Source of the DNA: Thermoleophilales bacterium
GTDB lineage: Bacteria > Actinomycetota > Thermoleophilia > Solirubrobacterales > 70-9
Assembly: GCA_020636895.1 (NCBI GenBank)
Contig: JACJWZ010000002.1
Coordinates: 806,001-870,000, forward strand
DNA length: 64,000 nt
Direction of reading: 5' to 3'
This document shows positions 1-7,022 of this stretch, piece after piece. Numbering within the stretch: the first letter of the stretch is position 1; every line of letters begins with the position of its first letter. The notes under the pieces were generated by a model. The model searched no databases, was not told where the DNA came from, and saw nothing but the letters and a program-made list of their open reading frames with translations. Both the position numbers and the translations under genes were made by a program.

Positions 1-412
1 GCTGCAGCGGGCTCGGCATCCCCTTGGCGCTGAGCTTCCCCTCGCGCGCGAGCCCGAAGAGGTGGGTGATCATCTCGCCGAAGCGCCTACCGGGGGAGAC
101 CTCGACGACCACGACGGCAGGCTCGCTACCCACCTGCCACCAGTCGTGGACGACGTTCGGCTCCACTGTCGCGTGCTCTCCGTGCCCGAGCGTCACCTCC
201 TCCCCGTCGAGCAGGAACCCGACCCGGCCCTCGATCACGAGGAACCGCTCCGTCAGGGTCGGGTGGTGGTGCGGCGCCGCCACGCGGCCGCCCGGGCTGA
301 CCGTCATCTGCCCGACGAGGATCTCGTCCGGATGCTCGCGCGGGTCGGTGAGGGAGACCACGCGCTCCCCGGTGACCGGGTTGTCGTGCAGCGGACGCAT
401 GCCTTCGTCCAT
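1..412 (-). CDS. Cupin-domain protein, C-terminus cut by window edge
   Basis: A small single-domain cupin; 137 codons are present and the C-terminus lies beyond the left edge. The first cupin motif is visible at residues 47-61 (APHHHPTLTERFLVIEG, with a His cluster and Glu as likely metal ligands) and the second half contains GHGEHATVEP and VVHDWW. Proteins of this fold bind a metal in a beta-barrel, but the substrate cannot be read from sequence. ATG 412 is chosen because GAGGAAGGG lies just upstream; the next in-frame ATG is at 400. It starts 24 nt after the tmRNA 3' end on the same strand, so it may be read from the tmRNA promoter or from its own. Confidence 0.8.
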   Translation of the reverse strand, partial: MDEGMRPLHDNPVTGERVVSLTDPREHPDEILVGQMTVSPGGRVAAPHHHPTLTERFLVIEGRVGFLLDGEEVTLGHGEHATVEPNVVHDWWQVGSEPAVVVVEVSPGRRFGEMITHLFGLAREGKLSAKGMPSPLQ

Positions 413-435
413 GAGGTCCCTTCCTCGATGGGGAG

Positions 436-804
436 TGGAGGCGGCCGGTACTGCCCCGGCGTCCGCGAAGGACGACCCGATGCGTCAACGAGCGTTCCCT
501 GTGGAGTCTGTCTCGGCCTCCGGCTAGGTCAATCCAAGGGGCACGTTGCCGGCGCCAGATCCTCCTGTTGATGTTCCCTTCCGGCCGAGGAAACTGCCGG
601 TGGGTGATCCCACTGATGATGCCGCTGACCCGGAACGTGGGCTATCCGGAGCGACAGCTCTCTACTGGTGTTTAGGCAGCGAGAGCGAACTCGTGAGAGT
701 CCGCATTTATTGGTTTCCCTGGGGAAGTTTTACGAGGCCAAACCCAGGATCCTCGACTCGCAACACCGGGACGAAACCGTTCACGTCGAATCTGGTTCGC
801 CCCC
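436..804 (-). ncRNA. ssrA: Transfer-messenger RNA (tmRNA)
   Basis: tmRNA rescues stalled ribosomes together with SmpB (encoded at 6537-7022). The 5' end reads GGGGGCGAACCAGATTCGAC, matching the conserved tmRNA start; TTTGGCCTCGTAAAA upstream of the tag matches the conserved pre-tag segment. The acceptor stem GGGGGCG (804-798) pairs with CGCCTCC (443-437) with one G-U pair, followed by discriminator A436. CCA is not encoded. A short frame at 704-672 encodes ADSHEFALAA and a stop. The length of 369 nt is normal for one-piece tmRNA. The T-arm stem GCCGG/CCGGC sits correctly next to the acceptor, but its loop is GGCAGTA, not the canonical TTCRANY. The four-pseudoknot region (about 440-670) was not folded in detail. 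Confidence 0.93.
672..704 (-). other. tmRNA tag reading frame (ADSHEFALAA, stop)
   Basis: Ten codons GCG to GCC followed by TAA encode the degradation tag. The terminal ALAA is the classic recognition signal for ClpXP-type proteases. The resume codon is taken as GCG because it follows the TAAAT element in the place occupied by TAGTC in Escherichia coli. Confidence 0.88.
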
Positions 805-828
805 TATGTATGTGTCTATGTCGGAGGC

Positions 829-857
829 AGTGTAGGCGCCTATTCGCCCCTGGTCCA
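829..857 (-). promoter_or_regulatory. Candidate ssrA promoter
   Basis: On the minus strand TGGACC (857-852) and TACACT (834-829) are separated by 17 bp and lie 24 nt before the mature tmRNA 5' end. This leaves a short leader for RNase P to remove. The boxes overlap the end of the upstream cupin gene. It is a consensus match only. Confidence 0.4.
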
Positions 858-1217
858 GCCGGGCGGCTCGTAGACACCACCGGGGATCGCGCCCACGCAG
901 AGGACCCGGAGGCCATCGCTCCCGCTGGTCAGCACCCGGCCGACGCCGGCGTCGACCCGGACGAGATGCTCGGGGTCGAGGGGCAGCCGCTTGCCGTCCG
1001 CGAGCACGACCGCCCCGCCGCCGCGCAGGCCGACGTAGAGCTCCTGCTGGCCGCTGTCGCCCTCGTCGTGGGACTTCGTCTCGTAGTCGGGCGGCAGGTC
1101 CATGATCTGGACCCCGAACGCCGTGATCCCGAGGCCCTCGCGGACGAGCTTCGCGAAGCCGTCCCAGAGGTCGGGCAGATCGGCGATTGCCGCCGCCCGG
1201 TATCCGTTGTCGTTCAT
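840..1217 (-). CDS. Cupin-like protein (125 aa)
   Basis: A small beta-rich protein with a cupin-like core from about residue 40 to 115. It contains KSHDEGDSGQQELYVGL (a His and Glu in the first cupin motif) and a run of short strands ending VGAIPGGVYEPP. No substrate can be inferred. The ATG at 1217 follows the stop of the upstream SnoaL-like gene by 1 nt and has GAGGAGGAG upstream, so the two are translationally coupled and probably act together. The stop at 840 is 35 nt before the tmRNA 5' end. Confidence 0.75.
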   Translation of the reverse strand: MNDNGYRAAAIADLPDLWDGFAKLVREGLGITAFGVQIMDLPPDYETKSHDEGDSGQQELYVGLRGGGAVVLADGKRLPLDPEHLVRVDAGVGRVLTSGSDGLRVLCVGAIPGGVYEPPGWTRGE

Positions 1218-1218
1218 C

Positions 1219-1656
1219 TCACTCCTCCTCCCCGCCGTCGTCGAGCAGCCCGACCTGGCGCAGAATCGAAACCGAGTCCGAGTAGACGTCCTTGCGCAGG
1301 ATCAGGCCGTCCTCGAAGGGGATCACGTCGAGCCCCTTCCACGAGATCCGCCGCCCGCTCGGCGCGGCGGTGATGCCGCCGCGACTCATCGGCTGGGTAT
1401 GGGTGGCCGTAGCGGTCCACTCCTGCACGACCAGATCCTCGCGCACGTAGGTCCGGCGCGACTCAAAATGGATGTCGGGCCAGGCGGCGAAGATCGCGCC
1501 GATGTGCTCGCGCACCGCCGGGCCCTCGGCGACCTCCCCGGCCGTGTGGTTCTCGAAGACCATCGACGGCGCGTGCATCGCCATGATCGCGTCGAGGTCG
1601 TGTGCGTTCCAGGCGGCGTTGTATGCGTCGATCCTCGCCTGCAGGTCGTCGTTCAC
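1219..1656 (-). CDS. SnoaL-like / NTF2-fold protein (145 aa)
   Basis: Belongs by pattern to the NTF2-like SnoaL family (small polyketide-cyclase or ester-cyclase-like alpha+beta cones). It opens with ARIDAYNAAWNAHDLDAIM, followed by a segment with FENHTAGEVAEGP and the family-typical AAWPDIHFESRRTYV and WTATATHT. Family members often act on small hydrophobic ligands; the ligand here is unknown. GTG 1656 is preferred to ATG 1728 because GAGGAGG precedes it and the family homology starts there. It is coupled to the cupin gene downstream. Confidence 0.8.
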   Translation of the reverse strand: MNDDLQARIDAYNAAWNAHDLDAIMAMHAPSMVFENHTAGEVAEGPAVREHIGAIFAAWPDIHFESRRTYVREDLVVQEWTATATHTQPMSRGGITAAPSGRRISWKGLDVIPFEDGLILRKDVYSDSVSILRQVGLLDDGGEEE

Positions 1657-1743
1657 CGGAACCTCCTCGCGCTTGGATCCCGCCTCGGGTGGACCTTCCC
1701 ACCGCGAGGCGCGGCGGTCAACCCTCACGGCCCCCGTAGGCGC

Positions 1744-1749
1744 TAGGTT
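1744..1749 (+). promoter_or_regulatory. -10 box TAGGTT of a leaderless gene
   Basis: TAGGTT ends 6 nt before GTG 1756, with no Shine-Dalgarno sequence between. This implies transcription starts at or next to the start codon. Confidence 0.55.
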
Positions 1750-1755
1750 TCCCGT

Positions 1756-2034
1756 GTGGGCTGCTTCGTCTTCCTCTTCGCGCTGATCTCGCCGCGGCTC
1801 GCGCTGTTCTTCATCTGGATCTTCTCCGACCTGCTGAGCCGCGCCTTCGACGCCTGGTTCGTCCCCTTCATCGGCTTCTTCATCCTGCCGTGGACGACGC
1901 TCGCCTACGCCGTCATGTGGAGCTCCGGAAGCAACAGCGTCAACGGCTTCGAGTGGTTCATCGTCATCTTCGCGTTCTTCGTGGACCTCGGCTCCTACGC
2001 CGCGAGCCAGCAGCAGCGCATGGCGCGCGTCTAG
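1756..2034 (+). CDS. Small two-helix membrane protein (92 aa)
   Basis: A short hydrophobic protein. Helix 1 covers about residues 3-27 (rich in Phe, Leu, Ile) and further hydrophobic stretches cover about 34-55 and 66-83, separated by SSGSNSVNG. No catalytic motif is visible. I do not recognise a named function; similar short hypothetical membrane proteins are common in actinobacteria. GTG 1756 is supported by the TAGGTT box 6 nt upstream (leaderless start). It converges on the gene ending at 2062. Confidence 0.65.
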   Translation: MGCFVFLFALISPRLALFFIWIFSDLLSRAFDAWFVPFIGFFILPWTTLAYAVMWSSGSNSVNGFEWFIVIFAFFVDLGSYAASQQQRMARV

Positions 2035-2061
2035 CGCTCCGAACCCCGGCCGTCACGCCAC

Positions 2062-2406
2062 TCAGGCCAGCTCCGGGATGAACTCCTCGAGGTGGCGGGC
2101 GATCGTCTCGCGGACCCAACGCCGCTCCTCGGAAGAAGCCATCCGGTAGCGGCCGACGAGCATCGCCTGCTCGTCGATCGGGAGCCCGGCGACCTCCCAG
2201 CGCACCACGAGGCGCTCGAACAGCGCCTCTTCCCGGCGCTGCCAGGCATCGTCGATCGAGGCGGCGGCGCTCGCCGGTCCTTCGCCGAGCTTGCGGATCG
2301 TCCCCGCGCTCAGCTCCTGCCGCAGGGTGAGGACGTTGCCCTCGGCGTCCGTGTAGTCGGAGGTCGCCGCCTTGCGCCGGGGCTTTCTCGGCTTGCGCTT
2401 GGCCAC
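2062..2406 (-). CDS. Small hypothetical protein with basic N-terminus (114 aa)
   Basis: Not recognised. The N-terminus is very basic (AKRKPRKPRRKAA), followed by an acidic/helical segment with LRQELSAGTIRKLGEGP and a C-terminal helical half ending in RETIARHLEEFIPELA. The basic tail could bind nucleic acid. GTG 2406 is chosen over the upstream ATG 2472, which would overlap the start of the divergent gene at 2471. A poor -10 (GAGACT) sits 6 nt upstream. Confidence 0.6.
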   Translation of the reverse strand: MAKRKPRKPRRKAATSDYTDAEGNVLTLRQELSAGTIRKLGEGPASAAASIDDAWQRREEALFERLVVRWEVAGLPIDEQAMLVGRYRMASSEERRWVRETIARHLEEFIPELA

Positions 2407-2458
2407 GGCGGGAGTCTCGCACCGGTGAGCGGGTTCGGGCGCGGAGAGACCGGGTAGG

Positions 2459-2464
2459 TACGGT
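2459..2464 (+). promoter_or_regulatory. -10 box TACGGT of a leaderless gene
   Basis: TACGGT ends 6 nt before ATG 2471, with no ribosome binding site between them. Confidence 0.5.
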
Positions 2465-2470
2465 CCTCGC

Positions 2471-3847
2471 ATGGCCGAGGCCGAGTTCGACGTGATCGTG
2501 ATGGGAGCCGGTCCCGCCGGCGAGGTCGTCGCCGGGAGGCTCGCCGACGGCGGTGCGAGCGTCGCGATCGTCGAGCCGCATCTGGTCGGTGGCGAGTGCT
2601 CCTTCTACGCGTGCATGCCGTCGAAGGCGCTGCTCCGCCCCGCCGAGCTGCGGGCCGAGGTCGAACGCGTCCCAGGCGTCGCGGACCCCGGCGAGCTCGA
2701 CGTCGAGGCGATCCTCGCCCGCCGCGACGAGGTGATCCACGGCCTCGACGACTCGGTGCAGCTCCCGTGGCTGGAGGAGCGGGGCATCGAGCTGTTCCGC
2801 AGGTCGGCGCAGATAGTCGGCGAGCGCCGGGTCCTCGCCGGGACCGAGGAGCTGACCGCGCGCAAGGCCGTAGTGGTCGCGACGGGGAGCACCGCGGCGA
2901 TGCCCCCGATCGAGGGGCTCGCCGAAGCGCACGCCTGGTCCAACCGCGAGGTGACCACCGCAAAGGAGGCCCCCGCGAGCATGATCGTCCTCGGCGGCGG
3001 CGTCGTCGGGGTCGAGATGGCGCAGGCGTGGAGTTCGCTGGGATGTGACGTGACGATCGTCGAGGCCTTCGACCGGCTCATCGCCCGTGAGGAGGAGTTC
3101 GCCTCCGAGCAGGTGAGCGAGGCGCTGACGAAGAACGGTGTCGACATCCGCACCGGGGTGAAGGCCACGCGCGCGAGTCGTAAGGGCGAGGGCGACGGCG
3201 GTCCCTTCCGCCTCGAGCTCGACGGCGGCGAGACGGTCGAGGCCGAGCGGCTGCTGGTCGCTGTGGGCCGCAAGCCGAACGTCGAGGGAATCGGCCTGGA
3301 GTCCGTCGGCGTCGAGGTCGACGGCCACCCGATCGAGGTCGACGACCGGATGCGAGTCGGCGGCCGCGAGTGGCTCTACGCGATCGGCGACGTCAACGGC
3401 CGCGCGCTCCTCACCCACATGGGCAAGTACCAGGCGCGGGTCGCCGCCGACCTCATCCTCGGCAAGGACTCGAAGGCGAGCCGCGACACCGCGCAGTCAC
3501 CGCGCGTGATCTTCACCGACCCCGAGGTCGCCGCAGTCGGCTACACGCTCGCCGACGCCAAGGAGGCGGGCATGAAGGTGAGCGCCGTCGACGTCGCGAC
3601 GGCGGGGACCGCCGGCGCCTCCTTCCACGGCCGCGGCGCGGAGGGAACGAGCAGGCTCGTCATCGACGACGAGCGCCGCGTCGTCGTCGGCGCCACCTTC
3701 GTCGGCCCCGACGTCAACGAGCTGCTGCACGCGGCGACGATCGCCGTCGTCGGCGAGGTCCCCGTGGAGCGTCTTTTCGAGGCGGTCCCCGCCTTTCCGA
3801 CGAGGAACGAGATCTGGCTCAACCTGCTGCAGGCCTACGGCCTGTAG
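2471..3847 (+). CDS. FAD/NAD(P)-dependent disulfide-reductase homologue (458 aa)
   Basis: A flavoprotein of the dihydrolipoamide dehydrogenase / mercuric reductase family with full family length. The FAD dinucleotide fold is at residues 8-35 (GAGPAGEVVAG), the redox pair Cys43-Cys48 in GGECSFYACMPSK, the NAD(P) fold at about 170-200 (VLGGGVVGVEMAQAW), the second FAD motif at about 300 (YAIGDVNG), and a C-terminal dimerisation domain. The catalytic His-Glu pair of the family is incomplete: the His before the Pro of HPTLSE is Phe442 (FPTRNE), though Glu447 remains. It therefore probably does not process a disulfide substrate in the lipoamide way, and the substrate is unknown. It stands alone and converges with the gene ending at 3881. 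Confidence 0.85.
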   Translation: MAEAEFDVIVMGAGPAGEVVAGRLADGGASVAIVEPHLVGGECSFYACMPSKALLRPAELRAEVERVPGVADPGELDVEAILARRDEVIHGLDDSVQLPWLEERGIELFRRSAQIVGERRVLAGTEELTARKAVVVATGSTAAMPPIEGLAEAHAWSNREVTTAKEAPASMIVLGGGVVGVEMAQAWSSLGCDVTIVEAFDRLIAREEEFASEQVSEALTKNGVDIRTGVKATRASRKGEGDGGPFRLELDGGETVEAERLLVAVGRKPNVEGIGLESVGVEVDGHPIEVDDRMRVGGREWLYAIGDVNGRALLTHMGKYQARVAADLILGKDSKASRDTAQSPRVIFTDPEVAAVGYTLADAKEAGMKVSAVDVATAGTAGASFHGRGAEGTSRLVIDDERRVVVGATFVGPDVNELLHAATIAVVGEVPVERLFEAVPAFPTRNEIWLNLLQAYGL

Positions 3848-3880
3848 GCACGCTCAGGGGCGCCGCCGCCCCCGAGTCGC

Positions 3881-6445
3881 TCAGGTGGTCAGCTTCGGCT
3901 TGACCTGATCGAGGAAGTCCCGGGGGAAACCGGGGATCTCGTCCAGCTCGTCGACCGAGGAGAAGCCGCCGCCGCGCTCGCGGTGGGCGAGGACGCGCCC
4001 GGTCTGGGTGACCGAGAGGCCCGCCTCGCGGAGTTCCTCGAAGCTCGCCGTGTTCAGGTTGATCGGCCCGGTGGACGTCGGCGCCGCCGGTTCGCTCGGG
4101 GCCGGAGGAGCCACGGGGGCCGGAACATCTCCGGGACTGCCGATCCGCTCCGACGCGCCCTCGTTCTCGAAGTCGGGGGCGACATGGTGCTCGTCGTGCG
4201 TATCCGCGGGTGAACCGGTCAGGAAACTGGGAGCGGGCGGCGTCACCGGAGCCGGGACATCCCCCGGGCTGCCGATTCGCTCCGACGCGCCCTCGTTCTC
4301 GAAGTCGGGGGCGACGTGGTGCTCGTCGTGGTGGTCTGCGGGCGACCCGGTCAGGATGCCGGGCGCCGGGAGATCGGCGGTCCTGATCACGACCTCCTCG
4401 GGCTCGCCGCTCGCAGGCTCGGGCTCCACGGCCGCCGGCTCCTCAACGGGCTGGGGCGAGGGGACCTCGGCCTCCGGCGTCTGCGCCACCGACGGACCGC
4501 CGACGCCGGCGTCGGGCTCGGGCGCGCTCTCGGCGAGCTGCTCGATCGTGGCCGGGTCGGGCTCCGGCGGGAGCGGCACGGGTGCCGCGGTCCCCGGGTC
4601 GAACGGCTTGGAGACCCCGGCGACCGCCTGGCGGGCGCGGGCCTCGGCGTCGCGGGCACGCTGCTCGGCGTCGTTGATGCGGCTCAGCATCTCGTGCAGG
4701 CGGCGCTCGCGGTCGGCCTCCTCGCGGCGGAGCTCGGCGAGGCGCTCGGCGCGCTCGGCGCGCTGCTCGGCCTCACTCGCCTGCGACTCGATCTGCTCGA
4801 GCCGGGCCTGCGCATCCTGCAGTGCCTGCTCAGCCTTGCCCTTGTTGGTCTCGATCGTCGACTCGGTGCGGGCCAGCTCGGCCTGCATCTCCTGGTCGCG
4901 CTGGCGCCGGCGCTCGATCTGCTCGTCGGTCATCCGCAGCTCAGCGTCGAGCGGGCCCGGGTCGGCGGGCGTCGCGAAGGGCTGCGCCTCGGCCCGGCGG
5001 GCGTCGTCGGCTGCGCCGAGCTCCGCGTCTGCGGCGCGACCCTCGGCCGCCATGCGCATCTGCTCGACCTCGCGGATCCGGCGCTCGGCGTCGGCGTCGG
5101 CCTGACCGGTGCGTGCGGCGACGATCGCGTCGTCCTCCCGCTGCTCGGCATCGGTGATCCGCTGGGCGGGATCCACCGGCGCGCTCGGCGGAATCGAGGA
5201 GAAGGTGTCGGGACCCTCCGCCGGGGGTGGGGCGACGCCACCGACCAGCGCCGCCTCGGGCGGCGTACCCGGCTCCTGCGCGGCGAACGGGGCGGTGACG
5301 ACGTCCTCGGTGGGCGGCTCCGCGGCAACGGGCGCTCCAGCGGGAGGCGCCGCCGCGATCGGCTCACCGGCGGGTGGCGCACCGCCGACGGGCTCACCCG
5401 CCGGAGGAGCCCCTGCAACCGGGGCGCCGCTCGGGGGAGCCTGCGGCTCGTCGTCGCCGCCAGCGCGCGCGGCGGCGAAGCCACCGGCAGCTCCGGCGGC
5501 GAGGCCGGCAGCTCCAGCCGCTGCCGCGCCGAGCATGCCGCTGCCACCCTCCTCAGGTGCCGAGCCGGAGGCTCCAGCCTGGGAATCGGCCTGCGGCGGG
5601 GAGCTCTCGGAAACCATCTGCGCGAGCTGGGCCTGCGCCTCGGTCGACTGCGAGGAGCCGACGGCCGGGGCGGCTGAGGGCTGGGAAGCGGTCAGGTGGG
5701 CGGGGGGCGCCGGAGCGGGGAGCCCCTTCTTCGCTGCCTTCGCCGCGGCGCGCTCGTAGCGGCGCTGCTCGATCGCACGGCGGCGCTCCTCGCGGACGCG
5801 GTCACGCTCGGCCTGAGCCTGCGCCTTCTTGGCCTCCTTCTCGGCCTTCTTGAGATCGCGCTTCGACTTCTTCTCGGTGGCCTCGACCGCCTGCGGGACG
5901 GGCTTGAACGCGGCCGTCGGTCCCTGCGAGGGATCGGAGGCCTGCGGAGCGCCCGCGGGCGGCGTTGCGAGTCCCGCGGCCTCGGCAGCGGGTGAGACCG
6001 ACTCGGCTGCTGCGGGGGGCGCGGATGCGGGGGTGGGATCGGGCTGCGGCACGGGGGCTCCCTTCTTGGCGGCCTTCTTCGCCGCCTTCTCGGCGGCACG
6101 GCGCTGCTTCAGCTCCTCCCGCTCGCGCTTCTTGCGTTCGCGGGGCGACTCGGCGGGGGCGACGGCGGGGAACGACGTCGCCTGCCCGCTCGGCGGCGCG
6201 CCGGCAACTGGTGCGCCAGCGGGAGGCGCTCCCTCGACCGGGGCTCCGGCCGGAGGCGCTCCCTCCGCTGGGGCGCCCGCCGGAGGCGCCCCTCCCACCG
6301 GTGCACCAGCGGGAGGCGCGCCCACGACCGGCGCACCTGCGGGCGGAGCGCCGGGGGATCCGGCGGCGGTTGGCGGCGGCACGCTGCCGGACGTCGGCTC
6401 GGCGCCGGTGGCGGCGGGGTTCTGCTGTGGATCCTGCTCGCTCAA
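3881..6445 (-). CDS. Pro/Ala-rich coiled-coil protein with C-terminal helix-hairpin-helix (854 aa)
   Basis: Not recognised as a named protein. The N-terminal 90 residues are PPAGAPV heptads, followed by Lys/Glu/Ala-rich helical segments (KKREREELKQRRAAEKAAKK type), a hydrophobic Gly/Ala stretch at about 310-345, more PPAG repeats, and a long Arg/Glu/Gln coiled coil (about 420-620). Next come two 44-residue tandem copies containing DEHHVAPDFENEGASERIG. The last 60 residues form a ComEA-type HhH (INLNTASFEELREAG ... GFSSVDELDEIPGF), which usually contacts DNA. TTG 6445 is preferred because AGGAGAAG lies 3 nt upstream; ATG 6481 lacks one. It lies 91 bp downstream of smpB. Confidence 0.75.
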   Translation of the reverse strand: MSEQDPQQNPAATGAEPTSGSVPPPTAAGSPGAPPAGAPVVGAPPAGAPVGGAPPAGAPAEGAPPAGAPVEGAPPAGAPVAGAPPSGQATSFPAVAPAESPRERKKREREELKQRRAAEKAAKKAAKKGAPVPQPDPTPASAPPAAAESVSPAAEAAGLATPPAGAPQASDPSQGPTAAFKPVPQAVEATEKKSKRDLKKAEKEAKKAQAQAERDRVREERRRAIEQRRYERAAAKAAKKGLPAPAPPAHLTASQPSAAPAVGSSQSTEAQAQLAQMVSESSPPQADSQAGASGSAPEEGGSGMLGAAAAGAAGLAAGAAGGFAAARAGGDDEPQAPPSGAPVAGAPPAGEPVGGAPPAGEPIAAAPPAGAPVAAEPPTEDVVTAPFAAQEPGTPPEAALVGGVAPPPAEGPDTFSSIPPSAPVDPAQRITDAEQREDDAIVAARTGQADADAERRIREVEQMRMAAEGRAADAELGAADDARRAEAQPFATPADPGPLDAELRMTDEQIERRRQRDQEMQAELARTESTIETNKGKAEQALQDAQARLEQIESQASEAEQRAERAERLAELRREEADRERRLHEMLSRINDAEQRARDAEARARQAVAGVSKPFDPGTAAPVPLPPEPDPATIEQLAESAPEPDAGVGGPSVAQTPEAEVPSPQPVEEPAAVEPEPASGEPEEVVIRTADLPAPGILTGSPADHHDEHHVAPDFENEGASERIGSPGDVPAPVTPPAPSFLTGSPADTHDEHHVAPDFENEGASERIGSPGDVPAPVAPPAPSEPAAPTSTGPINLNTASFEELREAGLSVTQTGRVLAHRERGGGFSSVDELDEIPGFPRDFLDQVKPKLTT
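4095..4358 (-). repeat. 132-bp tandem duplication inside the coiled-coil gene
   Basis: Two near-identical 132-bp units encode the same 44-residue block. The copies differ by scattered substitutions such as CGATCCGCTC versus CGATTCGCTC. The period is a multiple of three, so the frame is kept. Confidence 0.8.
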
Positions 6446-6536
6446 GACTTCTCCTAGTGCGCTTCGACGCTCAGCGGACATTCAACCAACCACGGGCGAT
6501 GTTGGCGAGAGTCCCCTTCCCGCTGAACGTGCGCGT

Positions 6537-7022
6537 TCAGCGGTATCGCTGCTTCATCTCCCGCTCGACGTCTCGCGCCGCGTCGCGGTCGCGGATCGCG
6601 CGGCGCTTGTCGGCATGGTCCTTGCCGCGGGCCAGGGCGAGCTCCACCTTCGCGGTCTTGCCCTTGAAGTAGATGCGCGTGGGGATCAGCGTCAAGCCCT
6701 TGCGCTGCATCCGGCCGACGAGCCGTTCGATCTCCCAGCGGTGCAGCAGCAGCTTGCGCGAGCGCTCGGGTTCGTGGTTCTCGCGCGCCGGCGGGTAGGG
6801 CGGGATGTAGGAGCCGCGGAGATAGACCTCACCGTCGTCGATGACGCAGTAGGAGTCCTGCAGCCGCGCCTTACCGTCGCGCAGCGACTTCACCTCGGTC
6901 CCCTGCAGGGCGATCCCGGCCTCGAAGGACTCGACGACCTCGTAGTGGAAGCGCGCCGCGCGATTGGTGGCCACGTCGGGACCACGCCCGTCCTTGCTCT
7001 TCGCGGCCGTCTGCGCGCTCAT
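6537..7022 (-). CDS. smpB: SsrA-binding protein SmpB
   Basis: SmpB binds tmRNA and carries it into the empty A site of stalled ribosomes. The 161-residue length is typical. Core signatures are visible: the OB-fold segment AARFHYEVVESFEAGIALQG, then TEVKSLRDGKARLQDSY, RKLLLH and the basic C-terminal helix with ARGKDHADKR that enters the mRNA channel. The start ATG overlaps the RNase R stop by 4 nt (ATGA), so the two are translationally coupled. Its partner tmRNA is encoded 5.7 kb away in this window. Confidence 0.97.
   Translation of the reverse strand: MSAQTAAKSKDGRGPDVATNRAARFHYEVVESFEAGIALQGTEVKSLRDGKARLQDSYCVIDDGEVYLRGSYIPPYPPARENHEPERSRKLLLHRWEIERLVGRMQRKGLTLIPTRIYFKGKTAKVELALARGKDHADKRRAIRDRDAARDVEREMKQRYR

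Noticed and set aside
546..1373. Plus-strand ORF across the tmRNA region
   Set aside because: It overlaps a well-supported tmRNA and the cupin and SnoaL genes on the other strand, and its translation has no domain.
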